From Dromaius novaehollandiae (taxonomy: Eukaryota > Chordata > Aves > Casuariiformes > Dromaiidae), in NCBI RefSeq assembly GCF_036370855.1, contig NC_088098.1, forward strand, positions 204,273,336 to 204,337,335: a stretch of DNA of 64,000 nt. Direction: 5' to 3'. Positions within the stretch are counted from its first letter, which is position 1, and each line of letters begins with the position of its first letter. Below, piece after piece: positions 50,383-61,700 of this stretch. The translations under genes were made by a program, and so were the position numbers. Below the pieces are notes generated by a model. The model was not told the origin of the DNA. It made no database searches and worked only from the letters and a program-made list of their open reading frames with translations.

Positions 50383-52540
50383 TTGTAGAACAATGTGGCT
50401 TGAAAGGGACTCGCTAGGTCATTTAGGCCAAACTCCTGCTCAGAGAAGGTCCAACTAGATCAGGTTGCTCAGGCTGTCCAGCTGAGTTGTCTCCAGCAAT
50501 GGAGACTTCACAACTTCTCTGGCTGACCTGTGCTGCAATGAAAAAGTGTTACAGCACCTGCTTGTTGCCTGTTGTCCTTTCACTGTGCACTTCTGAGGTG
50601 AGTCTGGCTCTGTTGCCTTTATATACTCCCATTAGGTAGTTGTGGATAGGAGTTAAGATCACCCCCTCTCCTTCCCTTCTCCAGGCTGGGCAAGCCCAGT
50701 TCCCCCAGCCTCTCCTCCTACTCCTGTGCTCCAGCCCCCTGACCAGCTTGGTGGCCTCTCCTGGACTCACTCTAGTATGTCCATGTCTGTCTTGCGTGGG
50801 GAACCCACAACTGTACACAGCAGTCCAGAGGTGGTCTCACAGGTGATAAATAGAGGGGAACAGTCACTCCCTTCAGCCTGCTGGCTTTGCTTTTGCTGAT
50901 ACAGCCCACTATGTAGTTGGATGCCCTTGCCACAAGGGCTCATTGCTGACTCCTGTTCAATTTGAGGACCCCCAGCCCCTGCCTGCAAAGCTGCTTTCTA
51001 GGCAGTGGGCCCCCAGACTCTTGCATGGGTTTGTTCCATCCCAGAGGCAAGACTTTGCATATGCTTTTGCTGAAATTCAAGAGCTTCCTGCCAGCCTATT
51101 TCTCTAGCCTGTCAAGGACCCCAGAACAGCAGTCCAGCCCTCCAGTGTATCAAATACTACCCCAATTTTGGTATCATCCAGGTGCTAACTAAAGGTGCAC
51201 TCTGCCCTGTCATCCAGATTGTTTGTTAAGCAATACTGGCCCCAGTATTGTTCCCTGAGAGATGCCACTGATAACTGGCTGCCAGTTGGACTTTGTGCCA
51301 CTGATCACCACCCTCTGAACCTTGTCACGTACCTCTCCAAACCATATTCTGCCAATTTACCTGTCTTTGCGCTGTGAGGGATCATGCTGAAGGCTTTGCT
51401 AAAGTCAAGGTAAACAACATCCACTGCTCTCCCTGAGTGCAGTGAGCCCATCATCTCATCACAGAAGGCAGTCGGGTTGGTCAGGCATGATTTGCCCTGG
51501 GTAAATTGATGCTGGCTGTTTGCAGTCACCTTTTTGTCCTTCATGTTCTGGTGTCTTCCAGGAGGATTTCCTCCACAGCTTTCCCAGGGACTGAGGTTGG
51601 ACTGACTGGCCTGCAGCTTCCCAGATCCGACTTCTGTGCAAATCCTGCTTTGAAGTTGGGTTCACACCCATTCTCCTTTTTCCAGTCGCTAGGAATCAGG
51701 AATCTTTCCTGATCACCAAAAAGTTTCCTTTGTATTCAAAGGCTAGCTTTCTCAGAAACTTTTTATGCATCTGGTCTGATCCCATGGAGTTCTTCATATC
51801 TAATTGCAATAAGTGTTGCTCAGCTCAGTCTTCCTCTGAGGTAGGTAATGTTTCACTCCCCCGGGTTCTTCTAGTTGGCTCAGGGATCTGAAGGGCTTGA
51901 TGGCAAACCCCACTAGTAAAGACTGAGGCAAAATTGAGCACCCAAGTTTTTTTCCTGTAAGGACATGGAAAAGTCGCTTGGTCCACTGCCCCATTGAGCA
52001 ATGCACTTGCATTCTCCTTAGCCTTCCTTTGGCGGCAAATTTATTTTTGGAAGCCTTTCTTGTCACCCTTCACATCCTTTGCTAGTTTAACCGAGCTTTG
52101 GTTTTCCTAACTCCATCCCTGCACACTCAGGCCCTGTATTGCACCTGAATAGCTCATTCCTTCTTCTGCCATCTGTATGCTTCGTATTTGCACGAGAGGT
52201 CCGTCAGAAGTTCCTTGTTCATCCATTATGGCTTTCTGCCATGTTTGCTTGACTTCATGCACGGAGGAAAGGATTGTGTTTGTGCTTTGAGGAGGGTGTC
52301 CTTGTAGATCAACCAGCTCTCATTGACTTATTTTCCCTCCTACAGGATCCTGCTAAGCAGATCTCTGAACAAGCTAACATTTACTCTCCTGAAGTCTCAG
52401 ACTGTAATTCTGCTATTTGTCTTTCATCTCTCAGGATTTTAAACTCCACAATCTCATGGTCCCTGCAGACAGGGCTGCCGTTGACTTTCATACCTTGAAC
52501 CAGTTCTTTGTTTGTGGTTGACAAGTTGGAAAGTCCTCTG
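50383..52540 (-). mobile_element. CR1 LINE, long antisense copy with decayed ORF2
   Basis: A CR1 non-LTR retrotransposon on the minus strand, 3' end at the left (GAACAATGTGGCTTGAAAGG near 50,388). Going right, segments appear in the order expected for antisense CR1: the 3' region with CACAACTTCTCTGGC, the Arg-rich reverse-transcriptase tail, CTCCAGGCTGGGCAAGCCC at about 50,681, GTCCAGAGGTGGTCTCAC at about 50,823, GACTTTGTGCCACTGATC near 51,290, then a readable piece at 51,305-51,544 whose minus-strand translation contains QGKSCLTNP and VDVVYLDFSKAF, hallmarks of the CR1 reverse-transcriptase domain. Beyond 51,800 lies the linker and the end of the endonuclease part. Several frameshifts and stops make it a dead copy. 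It is at least 2.1 kb, long for a CR1; the 5' limit is uncertain and could reach about 52,740. Confidence 0.88.
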
Positions 52541-54221
52541 GCATGCTTTTTGCCTGAGCCAACTACACTTTCCCAAACAACTCCTTGTCACACTTTGGGA
52601 GTTAGAGTGTTCCTGGGACTATTCCCAGCTGTCAGTTTTCATGCAGCCACTCTGTTTTCAACACTAAGAGAGTTTACTGGAACTGGGCATAGTCGTCGTA
52701 GTTTTGGGCTATTGGATGCCAGTTGGCCTTAGAGATCTGAAACATTCCTAGGCATTTTCACTAGTGTAGACATAGCCAAGCAGTAGTCTTACAGGCCTGA
52801 GATGCAAACAATTAATTGACTACCGTTGTGAAATACACTGTCCCAGCTAGTGCCCATATGTAGAACACACACACTTTGTTCTGCAAAAGTAGACTTTCTT
52901 TAAAAAGAGGAAAGATACAAAGTTAATGAGAGACAAATTTTTGTGTGTGTTTGTGCATATTCCCCCATGTATAGATTGCCAGTCCTGACTTGGGAAAGTT
53001 GTAAATGCAGAATCTGTTGCTGATTTAGTAAGAGCACAGTGATGTGTATAATTTCCCAATGCCTCTGTTTTTTATTAGTTTTACATCCTCCAAAAGTTTT
53101 CCATTGGACTTTGTTCCATCATGCTGAATCAAGAAGGGAAGCCTGAAGAAGCAGCCGATGCTTTTAGACTATCTATCTAAACTGGTCCAGGAACACTTCC
53201 AAAGTCCTGGATCTAACACATTCCCCAGAAGCTTCCAGTGCCGTAATAGGTGAGATCATAGTTTCCTTCTCCCGCTCTACCTTCCCCACCTTCTTGTCTT
53301 ATGGGGGAGAAACTGATACGGAGATTGGGAGGGAGACATAACTCTCTAGAGTTTACTCAGTGCTGCGTTTTGACTCAATAACTACACCTCCTGTGACACT
53401 TTCATTCAGCTGCATAGTATAGCCACAGTACAACCATTGAAAAAATCATCTCTGACAATACACTGAATGGGAGTGTGTTTACAGTTGTACTACAGAAGTG
53501 TAAATGCGTTCTTGAAATCTTGTAATAAAATCAAAATTTGTCACGTTAACAAAAAAGAGAAATTTGCCTGAGGAACACTTACAGATTTATTGCATGATAG
53601 TATTTCATTGAAGAGTTATTCACAGTGTTCTAAGTAGCATTTTTGAAGTTTTATAATGTTTGCAGTCTTTCCAGTGGACATTATACCTCCATGAACTCCT
53701 CTATATGGTCTGTATATGGTACACACTCTTTAAATTTATGGAAACTATTTATGAAGTTTTTACATTTGTAATCCTGAGTTTTAAATCTGTGTATTGATAT
53801 AGTTCAGCAGTGACACCCACCTCAATGTGCGTGGAGCTATCCTACACTGCCGTGGCTAGTACTGAACAGGAGCTCATCAGCCAGGCCAGGGCAAAGCTGC
53901 AGTGAGTGTCTCAGCAGCCATCTGCGGCACTGGAGAGACATAGTAGCTGGATACCACTGGATATGTACACACTGGGTCATGCCTGCTCCATTGCTGAAAC
54001 CAATCATTTCTTGTTCATCCCAGAGTACTGAAACATTGCAGGAGTCCTATGGACCCAGAAACTTCAATTCCATGCCAGCGTGGTAGCTCGAGGCAGGCTT
54101 TGTGTGGTGTCACCTCTGTTTCTGCACAACACTCCCACTGTGTGTATTGTCACAGCTTTTCCATTATGCATGTGAATCCCAGCACTGTGTCACACTGATA
54201 TTTGAAGGATAGCTATAAAAG
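52541..54221 (+). other. Intron between the two antisense CR1 copies
   Basis: No exon recognised. The first 200 bp may still belong to the CR1 on the left. The part at 53,780-54,220 is less AT-rich and has a TATAAAA near 54,214, but no coding frame or LTR ends that I can define; it may hold an unrecognised older element. Confidence 0.45.
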
Positions 54222-54290
54222 TCACAGAACAGTTGAGGTAAGAAAGGACCTTTAAAGATCACCTAGTCCAACTACCCTGCTCAAGCAGGG

Positions 54291-54722
54291 TGTGACTGCA
54301 AGGCAGGAAATAATGGGTCGGACACCGGCACAGAGAGACACTCAAGGTTCATGAGAGGTTACACAGGATAGATTTAATAGAGGACTTACACTCCAAAGTG
54401 CACAGGGAGCCCTGGGAACTGCATAGAGGGGTCACTGATGGGAGGCTGCTGGATGCATGGTTTGGACGCCCAGGCAGGACTCACCTCGTTGTATCCTAAG
54501 GGCCTCTTAAATCTACTAGACCTGTTTTCTTATCTCAGCTGTGCTAGCCTTGAGTAGCTACTGGCCGCAAAGCAGCTAGACACTGTTGACAAAGTGGAAT
54601 ATGCCTGTCTGGCCTTGATGGGAATTCGGTCAGTGCGTAGAGAGCATACTCTGGGGCTGCGATCATGTGCTTTGCCAGTCACTTGACTCCTCACCTGAGC
54701 TTCCACAGCTGTTCTCACTACA
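54291..54722 (-). mobile_element. Solo LTR of an endogenous retrovirus, inserted in CR1
   Basis: The insert begins TGTGACTGCA and ends TCTCACTACA, so it has the TG...CA ends of an LTR (TGTAGTGAG...AGTCACA on the minus strand). It is 432 bp and is flanked by a 5-bp direct repeat CAGGG at 54,286-54,290 and 54,723-54,727; deleting the insert and one CAGGG restores the normal CR1 sequence. On the minus strand an ATTAAA (54,378-54,373) could be the polyadenylation signal, which together with the end sequences suggests the LTR reads leftward. No internal retroviral genes remain, so it is a recombination-derived solo LTR. A 5-bp duplication fits ERVL-like avian elements among others; the family is not proven. 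Confidence 0.85.
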
Positions 54723-55223
54723 CAGGGTCACCAAAAGCATATTGCCCAGGACCCTTTCTGGATGACTTTTGAATATCTCCCAGGATGGAGACTCCACAAC
54801 CTCTCTGGGCAACCTGTTCCAATGTTCAACCACCCTCACAGTCAAGAAGCTTTTTCCTCATGTTCAAACAGAACTTCCTGTGTTTCAGTTTGTTCCCGTT
54901 GCCTCTTGTCCTGTCACTGGGCATCACTGAAAAGAGTCGGGCCACATCCTCTCTACACCCTTCCTCCAGATACTTATACACATTGATAAGACCCCACCTT
55001 GGTCTTCTCTTCTCCAGGATGAAGGCCTAGCTCCCCCAGCCTTTCTTCATACAAGAGATGCTGCAGTCCCTTCATCAACTTAGTAGCCGTTTGCTGGACT
55101 TGCTCCAGTCGCTCCATGTTTCTTGGGGGGAGCCCAGAACTGGACACAGTACTCCAGGTGTGGTCTCACTAGGGCTGAGGAGAGGTGAAGGATCACCTCC
55201 CTTGACTTGCTAGCAACGCTCTG

Positions 55224-55434
55224 CCTAATGCAACCCAGGACACCATTAGTCTTCTTGGCCACAAGGGCACATTGCTGTCTCATGGTCCTGCACCAGTACA
55301 GACTGGGGGCTGACCTGCTGGAAAGCAGTTCTGCAGAGAAGGACCTGGGGGTCCTAGTAGACAATAAGTTGACCATGAGATAGCAATGTGCCCTTGTGGC
55401 CAAGAAGGCCAATGGTGTCCTGGGTTGCATTAGG
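55224..55434. repeat. 64-bp inverted duplication inside the CR1
   Basis: The left arm 55,224-55,287 and right arm 55,371-55,434 are reverse complements over 64 bp with about three to four differences. The sequence from about 55,290 to 55,434 is CR1 in the plus orientation while both flanks are CR1 in the minus orientation. The junctions carry the same 9-bp word in opposite orientation (TCCTGCACC at 55,286-55,294 and GGTGCAGGA at 55,433-55,441). This is a local inversion with duplicated arm, and the transcript would form a stem of about 60 bp with an 83-nt loop. Confidence 0.9.
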
Positions 55435-55799
55435 TGCAGGACCCTGCACTTCCCTTTGTTGAACTTTTTGAGCCTCTTCTTTACCCATAATCCCTCCAGC
55501 TTGTCATGGTCCCTCGGAATGGCAGCACAGCCCTCTGGTGTATCAGCCACTCTTCCCAGTTTTGTATCATCCGCAAACTTGAAGAGAATGCATTCAGTCC
55601 CTTCATCCGGGTCACTGATGAAAAAGTTGAACGGGATTGGACCCAGTCCTGACCCCTGGGGGACACTGCTAGCTGCAGGCCTCCAACTAGGCTCTGCACC
55701 ACTGATCACAACCCTCTGAGCTCTGCCATTCAGCCAGTTCTCAATCCACCTCACTATCTGCTCATCTAGTTGGTGCAGAACGTAATGGTGTAGAAGTAC

Positions 55800-58700
55800 T
55801 GACTTGCAGAAAATGAAAAGAACTTTAGTGCAAACGATTGTAAAACACGATTTCCTGCAGATTTAAGCAGCAGCCACATCCTGACTGAAATAAGTATCAT
55901 CCACAACTGGAGGGGCATGTGGGGCTCATATACCCCTATTTCTTTGTGCTGTGCAAAAGTTCCACATTACAATTTTTGCTTATTAAGCACAGACTAATTT
56001 GTTACTGTTTTGAATATTGTGGATGTTCCCCTTGATAAAAACAGATAAAACTGAAAATATTCCAATAAGGAGATGTCAAGTCAGGTCATAGCTAGAGTCT
56101 GCAAATAATAACAACAGCAAGGCTTGTCAGTCTAAAGTTTAATTGATCCTGGAGGATAGAAAAGCTTGCTAAAGCTTGCTAAATGAATAATGAGTCTTGA
56201 AAAGTCCCTTTAGAACACCAAATTAAGTCAACTGAAATACAGAAGTTGCCACATTATTTATCAGACAAGTGGGGAGCTGATGCTACTGCTATAATCAGAA
56301 AATAACTGCTGCAGTGAAAGCTATCAGCTTGCTGAATCACTAGCTTCCAATGTCACTATCAAAATTCAGACCAGTAATAGAAGCATAAAAGAGAAGAAGG
56401 AAGACACAGAACTTATTTAAACTGCAACTTTTTCTGAGGGAAGTATGGGAAGATAAATTGAAAATAGTAATTGTGAGTATCTAATAAAAGCTATGCAGCA
56501 GATAAGCAGTATTCTATAAAGGAAGTAGAGAGGTTATTGAGCTACAGGTCAAGAGAAGAAAAGGAAGAATCGGATGAGATAAAATCTACCAGGGGTACAA
56601 AGACAATAGAGTGAGATATGTGTGACTACCATTATTACTAAGACTTCTCAGTTTTTTGCCACCCAAATATATAAGATCCTGTGGACAAAGCAAGGTCTCT
56701 GAAAGCTAGTTGGGGCCCCAGGCAAGCAAAAATGCCTGTTTCACAGAGCGTAGAGCTGACCGTTCATCCCACGTGCATGGCTTCCTCCCTCCCATTGCCT
56801 TTCTCCTACTCGTTGGCACAATTCTAACCTGGCTGCAAGACCTGCAGGGTGTCAGAGTGGGTTGAAGGGAGTGAGGGAAAGGCTTCACTGTTGCATGGTG
56901 GGTAAAGGGTTCCTAGATTTGAGGATGACTTTCTGAGGAAGACTCCTTCCTGCTGCCGGGCCCCAAGGTTAGACAACCTTCCCCTTCAAAAATATATATG
57001 TCCTATGGTCTGGTAACGTGGAGGAATGGAGATCGTGATGCCGTGCCTCTGATGCAAAGTATGTCTTCTCCTGGAGCTCTTTTCAGAATGAGGTCCCATA
57101 TGGACAGGATCCCTATACTGAGGCTCATTCATTTCTCTGCTTTCATACTGCCATACTCTGTTCCGCTCGTTTGCACTTCTTGATCTCAGGTAGCAGGTGC
57201 AGCAAGTTGCTGTATCAGAGGGAAGGGGTCCTGAAGAGAACGATAGACTGCAAATGTTTGCAGTACAAGCAGTTTCCCAAGAAGGTAATTTCCCTTTAAA
57301 GGCAGGAAACAGAGTTGAAATAAACACGTTTTATGCTCAGAGTGGGACATACTGTTATATAAGGCTACAGGAAAACAGTATGGGAGGCACTTTCTGCTGC
57401 ATGCTCCACAGCGCTGGTCCTTTCACTGTCCAGACTAAGGCCCTGTCTGGAGCACACTGTGCCCTTCCAGCTGGCATGCTCCGAATTTCTTTCTTTGGAA
57501 GCCCCAAGACATAGGAATGAAATTTGAAGAAAACGATGAGTTCTTGGGTTTTGTTCTGACATGGAGTTAGAATATGGTTGGGGTGCTCATCTGCGACCTG
57601 GGAATAGCTTTAAGGCTGTATCTATGCTAATAAATTAGATGTGCTGGGGCCGCTGAAGTGAACAGGCACTGAACAGCCCATGTCCATTTATGAATCTCTG
57701 TTAGTGTCCAAAATGGGATGGCAACATTCAGACTGCCCGATGGAAAGTTTCTGTGGCCTCTGCTAGCTCCTGAACAGTGCCTGGGAATATCTGGGAGTAC
57801 TTGTTGGCAAAGCCCAAAAACATACCGGGGACCTTTCTAACATCTTAGCAGTACATATGACTGAGCTCTAGTACCAGGAACGTTCCCTCGTAATGCTGAA
57901 TTTATTAGTACAGACATAGCTGAAGAATTGTAGTCATTGAACGGAAACCCTTTGTGTGAGATGCTGTCCAGACACATAAGAAAACCTAGTAGCTTTGCGG
58001 TCAACAGGCTTATGAGGGGGACTTAAGTATGCATTGCATTCTGATACCCGGTACCTGTTGATTTTTACAAGTGCTTTGTGAAACTCCTGGATACTCACAA
58101 AAAAAGTTGAAAAGGCACATTGGGTCCTGCAAGAAAAACGTAGAGAGAGAGGATGCCCAAGAATAACCCTAATAGAGCTCCTGTGTTTCCAAAACAAATA
58201 ATAAACCTTGCATATCCCAGGAAACATGGCAAGCTGAATGACAAGATTTTTTTTCCCATGTATTTCCAAAGACAAGCAATGAAACAAAACAAAGAAGAGG
58301 AAAGAATGTTGTGATGTTATTGATGACTTGAGAAGAGAGGGAGACAAAAAAGCCCCAAGTCTCAGAGCCGAATTATGAATGTGTAATGTTACTAAAACCA
58401 CAAAAAAAATCTTTTCTACAAAAACTGGAAGAAGCTTTTTTTCCAGTCTTGATGAATTTGTCTTCATCAGATTTACAGCTATTAGAACAAAATTGGCCTT
58501 CTGATTATTCTGTACATGCTGTTTGCAATGTAAAAAAATGTAAATATTGTTTTAGAATTAAAAGGTGGTTTGTATCCTACTAAAAGAAGGGAGGAGGTCT
58601 GCACTAATGGATAAGTGAGACATTTAGATTCTGTAAACATAAGGGAGTTTGAAGAATGGAAAATGAAAAACAATTAAAAGGAAGCTTCAACCAACAATGA

Positions 58701-61700
58701 TTATCTCTAAGTCTACAATTGTTAAATGATTTATTAAGATATTTCATAGAAGGGGAAACAGAAAGGAAGAACAGCTTCATCCAAAAGAACAGTACTGTAA
58801 TTTTATCCTAACTAATGTCCATTTCAAGATCCTTTGGCTCTTTCAAATCCTCCTATATGGGTAACTTGCAATCTTTCACATGTTGGTGAAGATAAGCACT
58901 GGGCTGAGTAGAAAATTAGAATGATTGGAAGAAAAAAGGCTTTGAAAATGTTCTTAGATGTCAAATTAAAAAAAAAACAAAACAAAACTGTAAGGAAAGG
59001 AATGTTTTGGTGAGGGCAAAAGACTATAGTCAACATGTTACAGAAAAGTGACAGTTCAGTGCCTTATCTATAGTTAAGGTAATGACAGAAGAGTAGACCA
59101 TACACCTTTATCACTGAGTTGCTTGTTAAAGTCAGCCCCAAGGTCCTGGAGATTCTCTTTTTCCCTTGTATAAGCCAAACAGACACATCAGAGTTCCTGG
59201 ACAGGCCCACTAAGGGACATCGAAAGTGGCAGTCTGGCATCTGTGTAGTCATTGCCCACAGGCATGCATTCGTTTGGCTGCCTTCCCAAGCTGGCCTGAC
59301 GTGGCCCCCCCATTGCAAAGCTGGGTGGCCACAGCTACCTCACAGCTCAGTCTGAGCTATGCTGCCTTGCAGCAGAACTTGTAACGCCCGCGTCAGGCCG
59401 ACATCGGCCGCGTGCTCTCCTGCACCGCTAGCATGCGTCCTCCTGAGGAAGAGCATGGTCAGGCCTGGTGGGCCTCCACGCGCGAAGGACCACGTGTACA
59501 TACCCATGCAGAGGTCCTCTGCAGGAGCAGCAGGCTGTCCATGCTGTGCATGTGAGATCTCCAATTTGCAGATGGACAGCAAGGGGAAAAACATTTGGTG
59601 CATATATGCCGATAGTACCTGCCGAACTGAATGGAGAATGCCAAATAATTTCTTACTAATACAGAGCAAGAAGCTATTAGTAGTAACCTCTGAAGGCAGA
59701 TTCTTTAGGTTCCATGAAGTATAACACCGTTAGCTAGGCAAGGCTCTTTGCCTCATATTCTGCTAACATAGAATGGATTTGAACGGGGCGTGAAGAAGTA
59801 TAACTGTGTATCCTGTCACCACAGAATTTCGCTGTTGCTATGAAATCCCCAGAGAAAGGTTTGGGGGGAAGTTCATGAAACACCATTTCACTTTTCAGGT
59901 ACAGATTTACTGGAGGAGCAAAGGGCTCTCGTCTGTCTTGTTGCTTTGGTCCCACAGTCTGTGGCGAGGACATTGGTTCTTGGGTTACCCTGAAACATTC
60001 AGTTTTGGGCATAACCATTCAAATCCAGCCTACTGTCATATAAGATATTAAAGGTGAATCTAGGACAGCTTTCTCATTAGACTGAATTACTTACCTGCTG
60101 AAAGCAGAGTCTGAAGATAGTCAGCCACAAAAGCCTATGAAAATTGTTAGCTAAAGAGATAAGACACTTTTAAAATAACTATATCCTATCTCTACTCTAT
60201 TGGCTCCAAAATTAAAAGCCCCCTTTTTATGAACTTACTTGCTTTCATCCCATTATTTAAATATTAATTTACTTTTATTTCAAACTACAGTTTTTAAATG
60301 TTGCCAAACATATTTTATACAAATGGATTGTTTCATTGTCAAAGGTTATTCTCTTGGCAATTTGTGTTAGTAACGGGAATAAGTAAACTGGGAATTTTAA
60401 CTTTCATTTCAGGAATTCACTTGTCTTTATTTCCTTGTAGAGATCTAGTAAAATATGTGCTCATAAGCAATACAACACAATTAAATGGTCAAAACTCCAA
60501 TTATCCATGGATATGTATATTTTAATTATAGGATTAAAGTCAAGCATGCATCTCTACCAAAAATTCAATATGCAGAATTTTTCTAAATTTACACAAACCA
60601 ACTTCTGTTTTGCATAGTTCAGCAAAGCAAAACACATTTATCTTTTGAGAGTTGTAATTTTGATCGCTGTAAAAGTCATACAGTGAAATCCCAGCCTCGT
60701 TACAGTGAGCCACAAAACTTTTATTGTCCTTGATGGAGTGAGAGTTTTAGCTCTGTTTTTTTTTTTTTTTTTTTTTTTACATAAGTGTTCTAGTACAGTG
60801 TGGTAGCTAAAGTAAGATGGCTGCTTGTTTTAATAGTGATTCATCCCTTTAAATCAGATAATATTACTTCATCTCATCACAGGACTTTTCAGACCCTTTT
60901 TGACCATTAAAGGCCCATACCAGTTCTCACACAAGTCAGTAATACTTGGATCAGAGCCTGAGCGATGTTTGGCTTTATCTAGCTTATGCTGACATGATAC
61001 AAATGCAACTGCTTGGGGAGTTTTCACAGCAGTATTTGACCTTTTGCAATAGCTTAGAGTAAATATCAGAAAGCTATGTTTTAAAATAGTTGAACTAAGA
61101 GGAGGGCATCGATTCATTTAAGCCTCTGGAATCCATGCTTTAAATCCAATTTCTGGTACAACTTTGAGCACAATGCTCTGTATTCTGCCTGACAGACATG
61201 TGCATTTTGAAAAGTGAGTATCCTGCAGGTTCCAGTGGCGGTGTTATTATAGTCAGAATGATTTAAGAGCATTGACAAGGTCAGGTTTGTAGATGGAGGT
61301 GATCTCTTGTATTGGACCAATTAGTATAGCTGGAAACCGAAGACCTGAATCAGGACACGAAAAAGGGCTTTATTCATTTTGGGTAACTTGAGTGCTGTAG
61401 ATGTACATATGCACATCTCAACGAGGCATGCCTAGCTTGGTTTATAATCAGTGGAAATAAAAAGGCACTTCTAATGTGCAATTCAATTTAGACATTTACT
61501 TTAGGAGATGAATCATGTTGTGGAAGGGCTTATTTCTGTCCATGGACTGTGGTGGGGGTTTGGGGTGCCTAGCGCAGTTGCAGATGTCTGCATTATGTAC
61601 ATCTATATTTAGTCAGATCAATCCCATCTGATTGTGTCACACATAATGGGTATGATTAGATATTATCTCATTTTCCATGCCAGTCTTGGTGTCAACAAGA

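Larger units (their letters stand above)
54222..55780 (-). mobile_element. CR1 LINE, antisense, interrupted by an LTR
   Basis: A CR1 copy on the minus strand. Its 3' tail is at the left (CACAGAACAGTTGAGG at 54,223, then CACCTAGTCCAACTACCCTG), it is broken at 54,290/54,723 by a solo LTR, and resumes with CAGGGTCACCAAAAGCATA. From 55,080 to 55,754 an unbroken 224-codon frame encodes much of the reverse transcriptase: RWIENWLNGRAQRVV, VPQGSGLGPIPFNFFIS and KFADDTKLG, the last containing the F-A-D-D catalytic motif, and the end SALVRPHLEYCVQFWAP. An internal inverted segment (55,286-55,441) replaces some of the normal sequence but happens to stay open. Upstream of the RT the element is 5'-truncated near 55,770. 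It cannot be active: no endonuclease, an insertion and a rearrangement. Confidence 0.93.

Noticed and set aside
50549..52732. Plus-strand frames of 60 to 80 codons
   Set aside because: They lie antisense to, or at the decayed edge of, the minus-strand CR1 and carry no independent coding signal.
57934..58467. 177-codon minus-strand frame
   Set aside because: Longest frame outside the CpG-rich and CR1 regions, but no ATG start is required for it, no domain is recognisable, and a frame of this length is not very surprising in 64 kb of six-frame sequence.
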